The notes beneath the pieces are model-generated. The model saw only the letters and a program-made list of their open reading frames with translations, was not told the DNA's origin and made no database searches. The position numbers were made by a program, and so were the translations under genes. From Clostridia bacterium (lineage in GTDB: Bacteria; Bacillota; UBA994; PWPR01), in assembly GCA_003557085.1 (NCBI GenBank), contig PWPR01000071.1, positions 1-13,226 of the forward strand: DNA of 13,226 bases, in the 5' to 3' direction. Below, in pieces: positions 1-6,266 of the stretch. The stretch's first letter is position 1, and each line of letters starts with the position of its first letter.

Positions 1-279
1 GAGATCTCCCATGGTAAGCCCTGTCACTTTCCTCTCATATATCCGCCACATTTACATTTAGTTTCTCCAAACAGTTATTTGGACTTTGCTTTGTTTTGCA
101 AGCTTATCCAGAAACTACCCGCCTAATGTGATTCGTGTTCCTCGGACCAAGATTTTGCTCTTCACGCTTTCTTCAGATTCCACTTCACAGTGGACACCCT
201 TGCGCTTGACTAGTGGTTGGCTACTGTTTACCCCCACAGCGAACTTTCATCGCCTAGTTACAGTGCATACATGGCACAC
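1..279 (-). mobile_element. Group II intron, bacterial class C, 5' part (domain I region), cut by window edge
   Basis: Read on the minus strand from 279 downwards, the sequence starts with GTGTGCC, a variant of the group II 5' consensus GUGYG. It then follows the conserved layout of class C intron domain I as I recall it from the Bacillus halodurans intron: CGCAAGGGTGTCC, then GTGGAATCTGAAG, then GAGGAACACGAA, then AACAAAGCAAAGTCC, ending near the window edge with GGGAGATCTC. No intron-encoded reverse transcriptase is visible; it and domains V-VI would lie left of base 1. The open frame at 86-391 lies in structured intron RNA and is not a gene. The intron abuts seven T residues of an intrinsic terminator, the usual target of class C introns. 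Class assignment is from recalled family sequence, not an alignment. Confidence 0.85.
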
Positions 280-310
280 AAAAAAAGTGAGCCTAGAATT
301 AACTAGGCTC
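280..310 (-). terminator. Intrinsic terminator, target site of the group II intron
   Basis: Bases 289-296 and 303-310 form a perfect 8-bp stem (GAGCCTAG / CTAGGCTC) with a 6-nt loop. On the minus strand the stem is followed by AC and seven T residues (286-280), after which the intron begins at once. The plus strand has no T-tract after the hairpin, so it acts on minus-strand transcripts. It could end transcription of the small RNA candidate and also read-through from the amidohydrolase gene, whose stop is about 134 nt upstream. Confidence 0.85.
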
Positions 311-383
311 ATAAGTGTGACGAAAAACGTCATTAAAAGGAAGAGGATTTACTGTGAAATACATCACTCAAATCTCTTTTGGT
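280..383 (-). ncRNA. Candidate small RNA of about 100 nt
   Basis: A minus-strand promoter at 390-418 would start a transcript near 383, and the terminator at 280-310 would end it, giving about 100 nt. Three hairpins lie in a row: an extended one (341-350 with 370-378, one bulged base, plus inner pairs 354-357 with 364-367), a short one (318-322 with 328-332, 5-nt loop), and the terminator stem. There is no convincing reading frame with a ribosome binding site. It matches no RNA family I recognise (not tRNA, SRP RNA, 6S or tmRNA). The alternative is that this is only the 3' untranslated region of the amidohydrolase operon. Inferred from signals only. Confidence 0.4.
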
Positions 384-389
384 ACTTGT

Positions 390-418
390 AGTTTAATGCA
401 AGTGCTCAAAACTGTCAA
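390..418 (-). promoter_or_regulatory. Sigma-A-type promoter for the small RNA candidate
   Basis: On the minus strand a perfect TTGACA (413-418) is followed after exactly 17 bp by TAAACT (390-395, four of six matches to TATAAT). It lies 26 bp past the stop codon of the amidohydrolase gene and points towards the structured region and terminator at 280-383. Confidence 0.5.
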
Positions 419-443
419 GCAATTCCTTGTTTTTTACTATGAT

Positions 444-1604
444 TTATTTAAATAATTTTTCTTGTTCCATTACTATTTTTATAAAGGCTTCTATTCCATA
501 CAAAATACTACCTTCATTTGGGTTGAATTTTGGATGATGGTTATAAAAATTGTCACCATCAGGATTCCCAGCGTTTAAGCCAAAAAAAGCTCCTGGTGCT
601 TTTTGTAGGAAATATGAGAAGTCTTCACTTCCACCTAATGGCTTATCTACTTCTATAGTTCTTTCTTCACCCAAAACTTCTATTAAATAGTCAACTGAAT
701 CAGAATCATTATTCATCATTGGATAGCCAAATTTATACTCAATTTCACATTTTGCTCCCATAGATTCACTTACACCCGTGGCTATTTCTGTTATTCTTTT
801 ATGCAATAATTCTCTTGTTTCTTGACTAAAGGATCTTATTGATAGCTGCATTTCCGCTGTAGCAGGAATTATATTGGCTACTGTACCAGAATGCACAGAC
901 CCGATTGAGACAATTGCTGAATCCATAGGAGAAACATTACGACTTACAATGCTTTGTAAACCTACTCCTATATACATAGCAACAAAAACAGGATCAATTG
1001 CCTGGTCTGGAGATGCTCCATGACCGCCTTTTCCTATAATCTTTATTTTAGCACCATCACTATTTGACGAAGCTACTCCTCTTTTTACTGAGTAAGTACC
1101 TGGTTTATCAACAGGAAAGACATGAAGTCCAAAAACAGCATCTACCTTAGGATTATCCATTACACCAGCCTCAATCATAGGTAGCCCTCCTCCTGGTCCT
1201 TCTTCTGCAGGTTGGAAGAAAAATCTTACAGTACCTAACACCTTATCTTGATTTTCTTTTAAGGCAACTGCTGTTCCTAGCAAAATAGCTGTATGCATAT
1301 CATGCCCACAGGAATGCATCCCCCCATCAACTTTTGACTTAAAAGGAACATCTACCTCTTCTTGCATTGGCAAAGCATCCATATCTGCTCTAAGACCGAC
1401 AACCTTACCTGGCAAACCACCTTTAATAGTAGCCACTATACCTGGAAACTCAAGTTTTTCATAATCTATTTTGTGCTCTTTCAATATTTCTTCGATAAAT
1501 TCGACTGTTTTATGTTCTTGCATTCCCAATTCAGGATATTGATGAAAATGCCTTCTCCACTCGATTGCTTTTGGTACTATTCGTTCTATACTTTCTTTAA
1601 ACAT
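444..1604 (-). CDS. M20D-family metallo-amidohydrolase (N-acyl-amino acid / hippurate hydrolase type)
   Basis: A 386-residue protein of the usual length for M20D amidohydrolases, which remove acyl or related groups from amino acids with a two-metal site in the cytoplasm. Visible motifs are RRHFHQYPELG (17-27), RADMDALPMQEE (72-83), SCGHDMH (98-104, metal ligands Cys99 and His101), PAEEGPGGG (132-140, Glu134/135), GLHV (His161), GGHGASP (193-199) in the dimerisation lid domain, and GGSEDFSYF (324-332) with the C-terminal His356/357. There is no signal peptide. The ATG has a good GGAGG site inside the end of the upstream gene, and the two frames overlap by 8 nt, so translation is probably coupled. 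The partner is an ATC-hydrolase-like protein, so an N-carbamoyl or N-acyl cysteine substrate is possible, but specificity cannot be read from sequence. Confidence 0.92.
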   Translation of the reverse strand: MFKESIERIVPKAIEWRRHFHQYPELGMQEHKTVEFIEEILKEHKIDYEKLEFPGIVATIKGGLPGKVVGLRADMDALPMQEEVDVPFKSKVDGGMHSCGHDMHTAILLGTAVALKENQDKVLGTVRFFFQPAEEGPGGGLPMIEAGVMDNPKVDAVFGLHVFPVDKPGTYSVKRGVASSNSDGAKIKIIGKGGHGASPDQAIDPVFVAMYIGVGLQSIVSRNVSPMDSAIVSIGSVHSGTVANIIPATAEMQLSIRSFSQETRELLHKRITEIATGVSESMGAKCEIEYKFGYPMMNNDSDSVDYLIEVLGEERTIEVDKPLGGSEDFSYFLQKAPGAFFGLNAGNPDGDNFYNHHPKFNPNEGSILYGIEAFIKIVMEQEKLFK

Positions 1605-2169
1605 CCTTGTCCTCCATTAACAATTCTTTATCCAAATATCGCCAATCTTTATTATTAAAGAAATCTTCCTTTTCTTGATCTGAAGTTTCCTCTAAAGAAA
1701 ACAAACAATAGTCTGTCTTATGTACTGGCATCGCTTTTTTATGTGCAAGTTTAAAATCAGGATTATAATACATGAACTTAGCGACATCGATAAAGAAATA
1801 CAAGCTGCCTAAGTCTTCTTCTCCTAGCTCTCTCCACAGTTTTGCCATCGTACATCCATACACTTTTTTTCCATCTTCATCTTCTATTGTTTCATCATTC
1901 AATCCATACTTAGGTAAACTTCTTGCTTTTTCATGATAAAAGTTTTCAGGAGTTAACTCTAATCCTTCTTCCAAAATAGTTTTTTTTGTCATCTCTCCAA
2001 CAATTTCTCCATAGTTCTTAATTGCTTTGAGAATTAGTTCTTCTCCCTCTTCTTTTCCTAAAGCTTCGGTTATAGCTTTTGCGTAGGCTAAATGAAGCAT
2101 ACCTATCCGTCTACTAGCCAATTTAACTTCGTGTGCTGCTTCTTCAATAGTTATTTTTTTATCTGCCAT
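1597..2169 (-). CDS. L-2-amino-thiazoline-4-carboxylic acid hydrolase family protein
   Basis: A 190-residue cytoplasmic protein without signal peptide or membrane segments. I recognise the ATC hydrolase family from GCTMAKLWRELGEEDLG (105-121) and from NPDFKLAHKKAMP (136-148) followed by a cysteine at 155; Cys106 and Cys155 are probably important. Characterised members open the thiazoline ring of L-ATC to N-carbamoyl-L-cysteine, but the family is broad and many members have no known substrate. It is the first gene of a two-gene operon, with AAAGGAAG upstream of its ATG. Its last codons overlap the start of the M20 amidohydrolase (shared ATGTTTAA). The pairing suggests consecutive steps: ring opening, then amide or carbamoyl hydrolysis. 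Family call is fairly sure; reaction is inference. Confidence 0.8.
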   Translation of the reverse strand: MADKKITIEEAAHEVKLASRRIGMLHLAYAKAITEALGKEEGEELILKAIKNYGEIVGEMTKKTILEEGLELTPENFYHEKARSLPKYGLNDETIEDEDGKKVYGCTMAKLWRELGEEDLGSLYFFIDVAKFMYYNPDFKLAHKKAMPVHKTDYCLFSLEETSDQEKEDFFNNKDWRYLDKELLMEDKDV

Positions 2170-2198
2170 TTTCTACTTCCTTTCATCAAATTCCTCTC

Positions 2199-2227
2199 TG
2201 GTATTTTACTAACTAAAAGCGTATAAT
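2199..2227 (+). promoter_or_regulatory. Possible promoter of the phosphodiesterase gene
   Basis: A perfect -10 box TATAAT lies at 2222-2227, about 30 bp before the ATG at 2257. The matching -35 position (2199-2204, TGGTAT, 17-bp spacing) is poor. The site lies in the 87-bp gap between divergent genes; no clear promoter for the minus-strand operon is visible there. Confidence 0.35.
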
Positions 2228-2256
2228 ATATTAAATACTTCAAGGAGGTAATTATT

Positions 2257-2754
2257 ATGTTGATTGGTGTAATATCTGACACTCATCATCCAGAAAAAGT
2301 TAAGGATTTAGCAAAAAAAGTTCATGTCATTTTTGAAAATGTTGATTTAATAATTCATGCAGGAGATATACATAGCAATGCTATATTGAAAGAGCTAAGT
2401 AATATTGCTCCTGTAGTAGCTGTTGCAGGAAATGGCGACTCCGCTCAGATGGCCTATGAGTTAGGTCAAAACAGAGTAGTCTTTATAAATGGATACAAAG
2501 TTGGCATTGCTCATGGGCATCATGGTGATGTTTGTGACAGTGGCATAGCTCGTTCTTTTGCATGGTTTAAAGATACTGATTTGGTAATAGGAGGTCATAC
2601 ACATCTGCCTAGCTTTGAAAAAACAGAATATGGATTATATCTTAATCCAGGATCATGTGGAGTGCCTAAAGATCCTAGAGGATCATCAGTTGCTTTGTTA
2701 AAGCTTGATGACAAAATTGAAGCAGAAATAATCTTCCTAGAATCCGGAGCCTAG
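2257..2754 (+). CDS. MJ0936/YfcE-type metallophosphoesterase
   Basis: A 165-residue calcineurin-like phosphoesterase of the small YfcE/MJ0936 family, which hydrolyses phosphodiesters with two metal ions in the cytoplasm. The full ligand set is visible: SDTH (7-10, Asp8 and His10), HAGDI (34-38, Asp37), GNGD (58-61, Asn59), AHGHHG (85-90, His86/His88) and GGHTH (112-116, His114 and His116). The family ending LNPGSCGVPKDPRGSS (129-144) is present. AAGGAGGT at 2242-2249 precedes the ATG with ideal spacing. It is transcribed alone, diverging from the ATC hydrolase operon and ending at the terminator at 2814. The natural substrate is unknown for most members of this family. Confidence 0.92.
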   Translation: MLIGVISDTHHPEKVKDLAKKVHVIFENVDLIIHAGDIHSNAILKELSNIAPVVAVAGNGDSAQMAYELGQNRVVFINGYKVGIAHGHHGDVCDSGIARSFAWFKDTDLVIGGHTHLPSFEKTEYGLYLNPGSCGVPKDPRGSSVALLKLDDKIEAEIIFLESGA

Positions 2755-2813
2755 GATTTTAAATATAATAACCTCTAAAAAAATTAATATTTCCCAATGT
2801 TAAGTAAATAATT

Positions 2814-2866
2814 AAGATGGCAAATAGTATTAGCATAATTATCAATATTAGATGCCATCTTTTTTT
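2814..2866 (+). terminator. Intrinsic terminator after the phosphodiesterase gene
   Basis: AAGATGGCA (2814-2822) pairs perfectly with TGCCATCTT (2853-2861), with a weaker inner A/T stem (about 2826-2832 with 2844-2850), followed by a T-rich run to 2866. It lies between convergent genes. The T-tract favours the plus strand; the minus strand side lacks a good one, though the hairpin may also serve the desulfhydrase gene. Confidence 0.75.
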
Positions 2867-2875
2867 GTTTTTCAT

Positions 2876-3874
2876 TTACTTACTAATCTCAACTTCTGGT
2901 TTCCAATACAAATCTGTATCAGCAAATAGAGCTGGCATGCCTCCTGTATGTAAGAATACAATAGAGCTTTCTTTGTCAATCCTACCATCTTCAATCATGC
3001 CCATCAGACCAGCAAATCCTTTGGCAGTATAAACAGGATCTATAATGATTCCTTCTGTTTGTGCACAAACCTTTAATGCTTGTGTAGATAGCTCAGTTGG
3101 TCTTCCATAACCTTCTCCAACAAACTCATCATAAACAATAACATTATGTAACCCTTTTATATCTACATCCAATCTTGCACCTAACTCAACTAATAAATTG
3201 TTAACTTTTTCTGTTATATCATCTGCTGTTCCTGAAACACTAATGCCTATTACTTTGGCTCTTAAACCACCTAAGTGTGTGCCAAGAATCAAGCCAGCTT
3301 GAGTTCCGCCCGATCCTGTTGCACAGAAAATATAGTCTGGGTCAACTCCTTGCTCTTGGCATTGTCTAGCTAATTCAATTCCACCTTCCACATAACCCAT
3401 CGCACCTAATGCATTTGAACCACCTAAAGGAATTGGGTATGTTCTAAGTCCTTGAGCTTCGTACTCTTTAGAAACTTCTTTGAGCTTTTCTTCTCTATCT
3501 AACTCCCCAGAAAAGTGCCATTTCGTATTTAAAAGTTTGTCAAGAACCATATTTCCTTGTATATCTTTGATTTCTTGTCCACCAAAAATTAGCACTGATT
3601 CTAGACCACACACTCTGGCAGCTGCAGCAGTTTGTCTACAATGGTTTGATTGTGGTCCTCCTAAAGTAAATATAACATCAGCTTCTTGATTGAGGGCATC
3701 TGCCATTAAATACTCTAACTTTCTAACCTTATTTCCTCCTAAAGCAAGCCCTGTTTGGTCATCTCTTTTAATAAATAACTCTTTTAAGCCCAGTTTATTA
3801 CATAACCTTTCTACCTTCTGTAAAGGAGTCGGTAAAAAAGCTATGTTTACTTTTGGAACTTCTTTTAACCTCAT
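2876..3874 (-). CDS. dcyD: D-cysteine desulfhydrase (PLP-dependent, ACC deaminase family)
   Basis: A 332-residue fold-type II PLP enzyme of full family length. D-cysteine desulfhydrase splits D-cysteine into pyruvate, hydrogen sulfide and ammonia. Seen are the Schiff-base lysine in GGNKVRK (Lys49), GGPQSNHCRQ (72-81) near the cofactor, the phosphate loop ATGSGGTQAG (185-194), and PVYTAKG (280-286) with the active-site tyrosine Tyr282. At the two positions known to separate ACC deaminase (Glu295, Leu322) from D-cysteine desulfhydrase (Ser, Thr), this protein has Thr283 and Thr310 (HTGG). This argues for desulfhydrase over ACC deaminase; D-serine or other D-amino acids remain possible substrates. 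TTGGAGGTG precedes the ATG. It stands alone on the minus strand, near the ATC-hydrolase operon. Confidence 0.88.
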   Translation of the reverse strand: MRLKEVPKVNIAFLPTPLQKVERLCNKLGLKELFIKRDDQTGLALGGNKVRKLEYLMADALNQEADVIFTLGGPQSNHCRQTAAAARVCGLESVLIFGGQEIKDIQGNMVLDKLLNTKWHFSGELDREEKLKEVSKEYEAQGLRTYPIPLGGSNALGAMGYVEGGIELARQCQEQGVDPDYIFCATGSGGTQAGLILGTHLGGLRAKVIGISVSGTADDITEKVNNLLVELGARLDVDIKGLHNVIVYDEFVGEGYGRPTELSTQALKVCAQTEGIIIDPVYTAKGFAGLMGMIEDGRIDKESSIVFLHTGGMPALFADTDLYWKPEVEISK

Positions 3875-3938
3875 CTAATACACCTCCAAGTTTTCATATT
3901 TTATAATTCTATTAACTATAGCTTTTTCCTGCTTATTC

Positions 3939-3967
3939 TTTCTAACATCTTGCTACTATTGTATAAT
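3939..3967 (+). promoter_or_regulatory. Possible promoter of the ArgS-like gene
   Basis: A perfect TATAAT (3962-3967) lies 26 bp before the ATG at 3994. The -35 position at 17-bp spacing (3939-3944, TTTCTA) matches only three of six bases. It suggests that the ArgS-like gene has its own start of transcription with a short leader. Confidence 0.4.
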
Positions 3968-3993
3968 TTACTAAAAAGCAAGGATTAATCGTT

Positions 3994-4938
3994 ATGAAAA
4001 ACCCCCTAAACATATTAAAAGAACATATAAAGACTCTACTAAAAAAGGAGCTTTGCTTTATTGATTCCTCTCTTATTGATAAGATCAATATAAGTTATAA
4101 CTTTAGCTACAACTGCTTTACAACCAACTTTCTTTTTTTGCTCCCAGAAGAGAGCTTTTCCAAAGCTAAAAATCACTTGATTTCACTAAGCCTAGAAAAA
4201 TATAGTTTTGAAATAAAAAACAGGCATCTTAACATATCTCTATCTGATACTTACTATCAGCAATTATTACAAGAGCTCTTAACTTTTTTGCAAACCAGAA
4301 AACCCATAACTCATTCTGCTTCTTTGCATATCTCATATAAAAACAAAGCTGAAATGGCTGATTATAGAGCTAGCACTGTTCTCAATACCCTTAAAAACAT
4401 TCTTGCTTATAATGGATTTGAATCAATTATAACAATGAATATAGATAGTAAAATGCTTGTACCAATTAAAATATCTGTTAAGCACACAAATATTTATTTT
4501 GAGAAAAACATTGAAAGATCGTATATTGCCCCTTCTCTATTTGAAGAGTACTCTACTAGCTTAATTAAGCTTCTTTTACTTAAGAATTCATATAGTAGAG
4601 TTGTTAGCTTAAAGGAGTCTTCAATAAAGTTGAATACGAGAAATAAAACATATGTGACTGCTTATACCATAGCTAGAATTCTTTACATGTCTAAAACTGA
4701 CTTATCAAAGGATTATATTCTTAAAAGTCAGCTTAATCAGTATTTAATAGCTTTAACAGAAATAATGGGCGATTATAAGATGAGCTTATCAGTATCTCCA
4801 TATGTTGAACTATTAAATGCTTTGTCTCATGAAATCTTTACAAGCAATCTATTCTTAAACCAAGATGACATCATTTTAGCAAAAGAAATTTTTTCTTTTA
4901 TTAATAATATTTTAGAAACTCCCTTTCAGAATTATTGA
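3994..4938 (+). CDS. Arginyl-tRNA synthetase-like protein lacking most of the catalytic core
   Basis: A 314-residue protein that reads like ArgS (usually about 550-570 residues) with most of the Rossmann core removed. Residues 1-105 resemble the N-terminal Add-1 domain, including HLNISLSDTYYQQLLQELL (78-96). Residues 108-150 resemble the first catalytic block, but the ATP-binding HIGH motif reads HISY (112-115). About 30 divergent residues follow where some 200 are expected; KMSKR may survive as KNIER. From 178 on, the segment leading into and including the DALR anticodon-binding domain is recognisable: SLFEEY...IKLLLL, NKTYVTAYTIARILY (217-231), then the helical bundle to 309. Aminoacylation is unlikely. 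The frame is open with its own ATG, AAGGA site and a likely -10 box, so it may be a maintained paralogue and not debris. It occupies the argS position before rpoE. A true argS is expected elsewhere. Homology judged by eye. Confidence 0.68.
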   Translation: MKNPLNILKEHIKTLLKKELCFIDSSLIDKINISYNFSYNCFTTNFLFLLPEESFSKAKNHLISLSLEKYSFEIKNRHLNISLSDTYYQQLLQELLTFLQTRKPITHSASLHISYKNKAEMADYRASTVLNTLKNILAYNGFESIITMNIDSKMLVPIKISVKHTNIYFEKNIERSYIAPSLFEEYSTSLIKLLLLKNSYSRVVSLKESSIKLNTRNKTYVTAYTIARILYMSKTDLSKDYILKSQLNQYLIALTEIMGDYKMSLSVSPYVELLNALSHEIFTSNLFLNQDDIILAKEIFSFINNILETPFQNY

Positions 4939-4963
4939 CAATGCAATTGTTTTTGTGTATAAA
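4935..4963 (+). promoter_or_regulatory. Sigma-A promoter of rpoE, -35 box over the upstream stop codon
   Basis: Perfect TTGACA (4935-4940), a 17-bp spacer, and TATAAA (4958-4963). The TGA stop of the ArgS-like gene (4936-4938) lies inside the -35 box. The -10 box covers an ATG at 4963, so that upstream in-frame ATG cannot start rpoE from this promoter. The leader would be about 58 nt. Confidence 0.8.
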
Positions 4964-5028
4964 TGTTTTACCGAAAGGCTATTTTCATGAAATATATACT
5001 ATTTATTATTTTGGGAGGATTACGAAAT

Positions 5029-5595
5029 ATGTCAAAAATCAGACCACCACGTAAAAAACAAACTTTAGATATTCCAGCAACTGCAGTGAAAATACTAAAA
5101 AAAGCTAATCGCCCCTTAATGTTAAAGGATCTTCACGAAATATTTAACTCAAAAGAAGAAGTGAAGAAGCCTGTTTCATTAAGCAACTTGCATAACGAGC
5201 TTAATTTTGATGGGAGATTTGTTTTTATAAAGAATCAAGGTTGGATTCTTAAAACTCAAGCACCTGAAGATGAAGGAAGTCTTTTAGATGATTTAGATAT
5301 TCTTGAAGATGATTATGAACCTTCAAAAAAGGATTACGATTGGCTTGATGATGATGAAGATGATGAAGATGAGTTGCTAGTACCTTATGATGAAGAAGAT
5401 GATATTGATGATGATATTGATGATATTGAAGATATTGAAGATCTAGAGGACATAGATGAAATTGACGAAATTGATGATATTGATGAAATTGATGACTTAG
5501 ATGAGTTTGATGAGTTTGATGATTTAGATAATGTTGATGATTTAGATGATGTTGATGATTTAGATGACCTAGAAGAAGTAGACCCAAAAATATAA
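5029..5595 (+). CDS. rpoE: DNA-directed RNA polymerase delta subunit
   Basis: The 188-residue delta subunit binds RNA polymerase in Firmicutes, lowers non-specific nucleic acid binding and aids recycling and promoter selectivity. Residues about 11-76 form the HARE-HTH domain (LDIPATAVKILKKANRPLMLKDL, then DGRFVFIKNQGWIL at 61-74); residues from about 80 onward form the very acidic disordered tail. I chose the ATG at 5029 over the in-frame one at 4963: GGGAGGA lies at 5013-5019, the N-terminus then matches the family, and the upstream ATG lies within the -10 box. The tail has a strict three-residue rhythm. A GTG-started hydrolase follows 14 nt after the stop, in a probable two-gene operon, whereas pyrG is the usual neighbour. 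Confidence 0.9.
   Translation: MSKIRPPRKKQTLDIPATAVKILKKANRPLMLKDLHEIFNSKEEVKKPVSLSNLHNELNFDGRFVFIKNQGWILKTQAPEDEGSLLDDLDILEDDYEPSKKDYDWLDDDEDDEDELLVPYDEEDDIDDDIDDIEDIEDLEDIDEIDEIDDIDEIDDLDEFDEFDDLDNVDDLDDVDDLDDLEEVDPKI
5416..5583 (+). repeat. Coding triplet repeat: hydrophobic-acidic-acidic units in the RpoE tail
   Basis: From Ile130 to Val184 every third residue is I, L, F or V and nearly all others are D or E (one Asn at 168), giving 19 uninterrupted registers. At DNA level this is a GAT/GAA-rich imperfect nine-base or three-base repeat, prone to length change by slippage. It also creates a long antisense frame full of histidine codons, which is not a gene. Confidence 0.85.
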
Positions 5596-5609
5596 GAGGA
5601 GGCAAACTT

Positions 5610-6266
5610 GTGAAGATAACATGGTTAGGGCATGCATGTTTTTTACTTGAAAATGAGAAGGGCACAAAGTTAGTTATAGATCCTTTTAACCCTAAGATTG
5701 GTTACCCTGCCCCAGCTGTTTTTGCTGATATAATAACAAAAAGCCATGAGCATCACGACCACAATGCTGTTGACCAAGTTAAAGGAGATTTCACTATTGT
5801 ATCAAGCACAGATAAGCAGCCCGTTAAAGATTTCACAATTTCTGGGCTAAAAACTTATCACGATCAAGAAAAAGGTGCTTTACGTGGAGAAAACAAAATT
5901 TTTAAGTATGAAGCTGATGGATTAACTTTGGTTCATTGTGGAGACCTTGGGCATATTCTAGAAGATGACCAAATAGCAAAATTAGGTGAAGTGGATATCT
6001 TGTTTATTCCTGTTGGCTCTGTTTACACAATTGATGGTGAAAAAGCTTATAACTTAGTAAAAAAAATTAACCCCAAGATTACAATACCAATGCATTACAA
6101 AACAGAGCAGCTTAACATAGATCTCCGACCTGTAGATGATTTTTTAAGCTTTATAGATGAGTTTCAACAAGAAGATTCTAATAAAATCGAAATTAACTTG
6201 CATAATATTAATAATTTATCACCAGTTGTTGTATTGCTTCCCCCAAAAATTAATAGTAATAGTTAA
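5610..6266 (+). CDS. UPF0173-type metal-dependent hydrolase (metallo-beta-lactamase fold)
   Basis: A 218-residue metallo-beta-lactamase-fold protein. The first metal motif is SHEHHDHN (45-52: His46, His48, Asp50, His51). Others are WLGHACF (5-11), TYHD (His84), LVHCGDLGH (107-115, His109 and Asp112) and IPMHYKT (159-165, His162). These fit the UPF0173/UlaG-like group, cytoplasmic hydrolases of mostly unknown substrate. The start is GTG with AGAGGAGG at 5595-5602; no ATG serves better. It is the second gene of the rpoE transcription unit and its stop codon is the edge of the terminator stem. No functional link to RNA polymerase is evident. Confidence 0.88.
   Translation: MKITWLGHACFLLENEKGTKLVIDPFNPKIGYPAPAVFADIITKSHEHHDHNAVDQVKGDFTIVSSTDKQPVKDFTISGLKTYHDQEKGALRGENKIFKYEADGLTLVHCGDLGHILEDDQIAKLGEVDILFIPVGSVYTIDGEKAYNLVKKINPKITIPMHYKTEQLNIDLRPVDDFLSFIDEFQQEDSNKIEINLHNINNLSPVVVLLPPKINSNS

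Noticed and set aside
86..391. 101-codon plus-strand frame at the left end
   Set aside because: It runs antisense through the group II intron domain I, the terminator and the small RNA region; no ribosome binding site and no protein-like composition.
1362..1658. Plus-strand frame antisense to the M20 amidohydrolase
   Set aside because: Shadow of a gene with full catalytic motifs on the other strand.
2785..2800. TATTTCCCAATG as a half match to a Noc-binding site
   Set aside because: Only one arm resembles the ATTTCCCGGGAAAT palindrome; no second arm is present. No parS site was seen anywhere in the window either.
4963..5028. N-terminal extension of rpoE from the ATG at 4963
   Set aside because: That ATG lies inside the -10 box and has no ribosome site; the extension also reads through the real ribosome binding site at 5013-5019.
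5249..5665. Histidine-rich minus-strand frame of 138 codons
   Set aside because: It is the antisense of the GAT/GAA-rich rpoE tail, where ATC/CAT codons arise automatically; no start signals.
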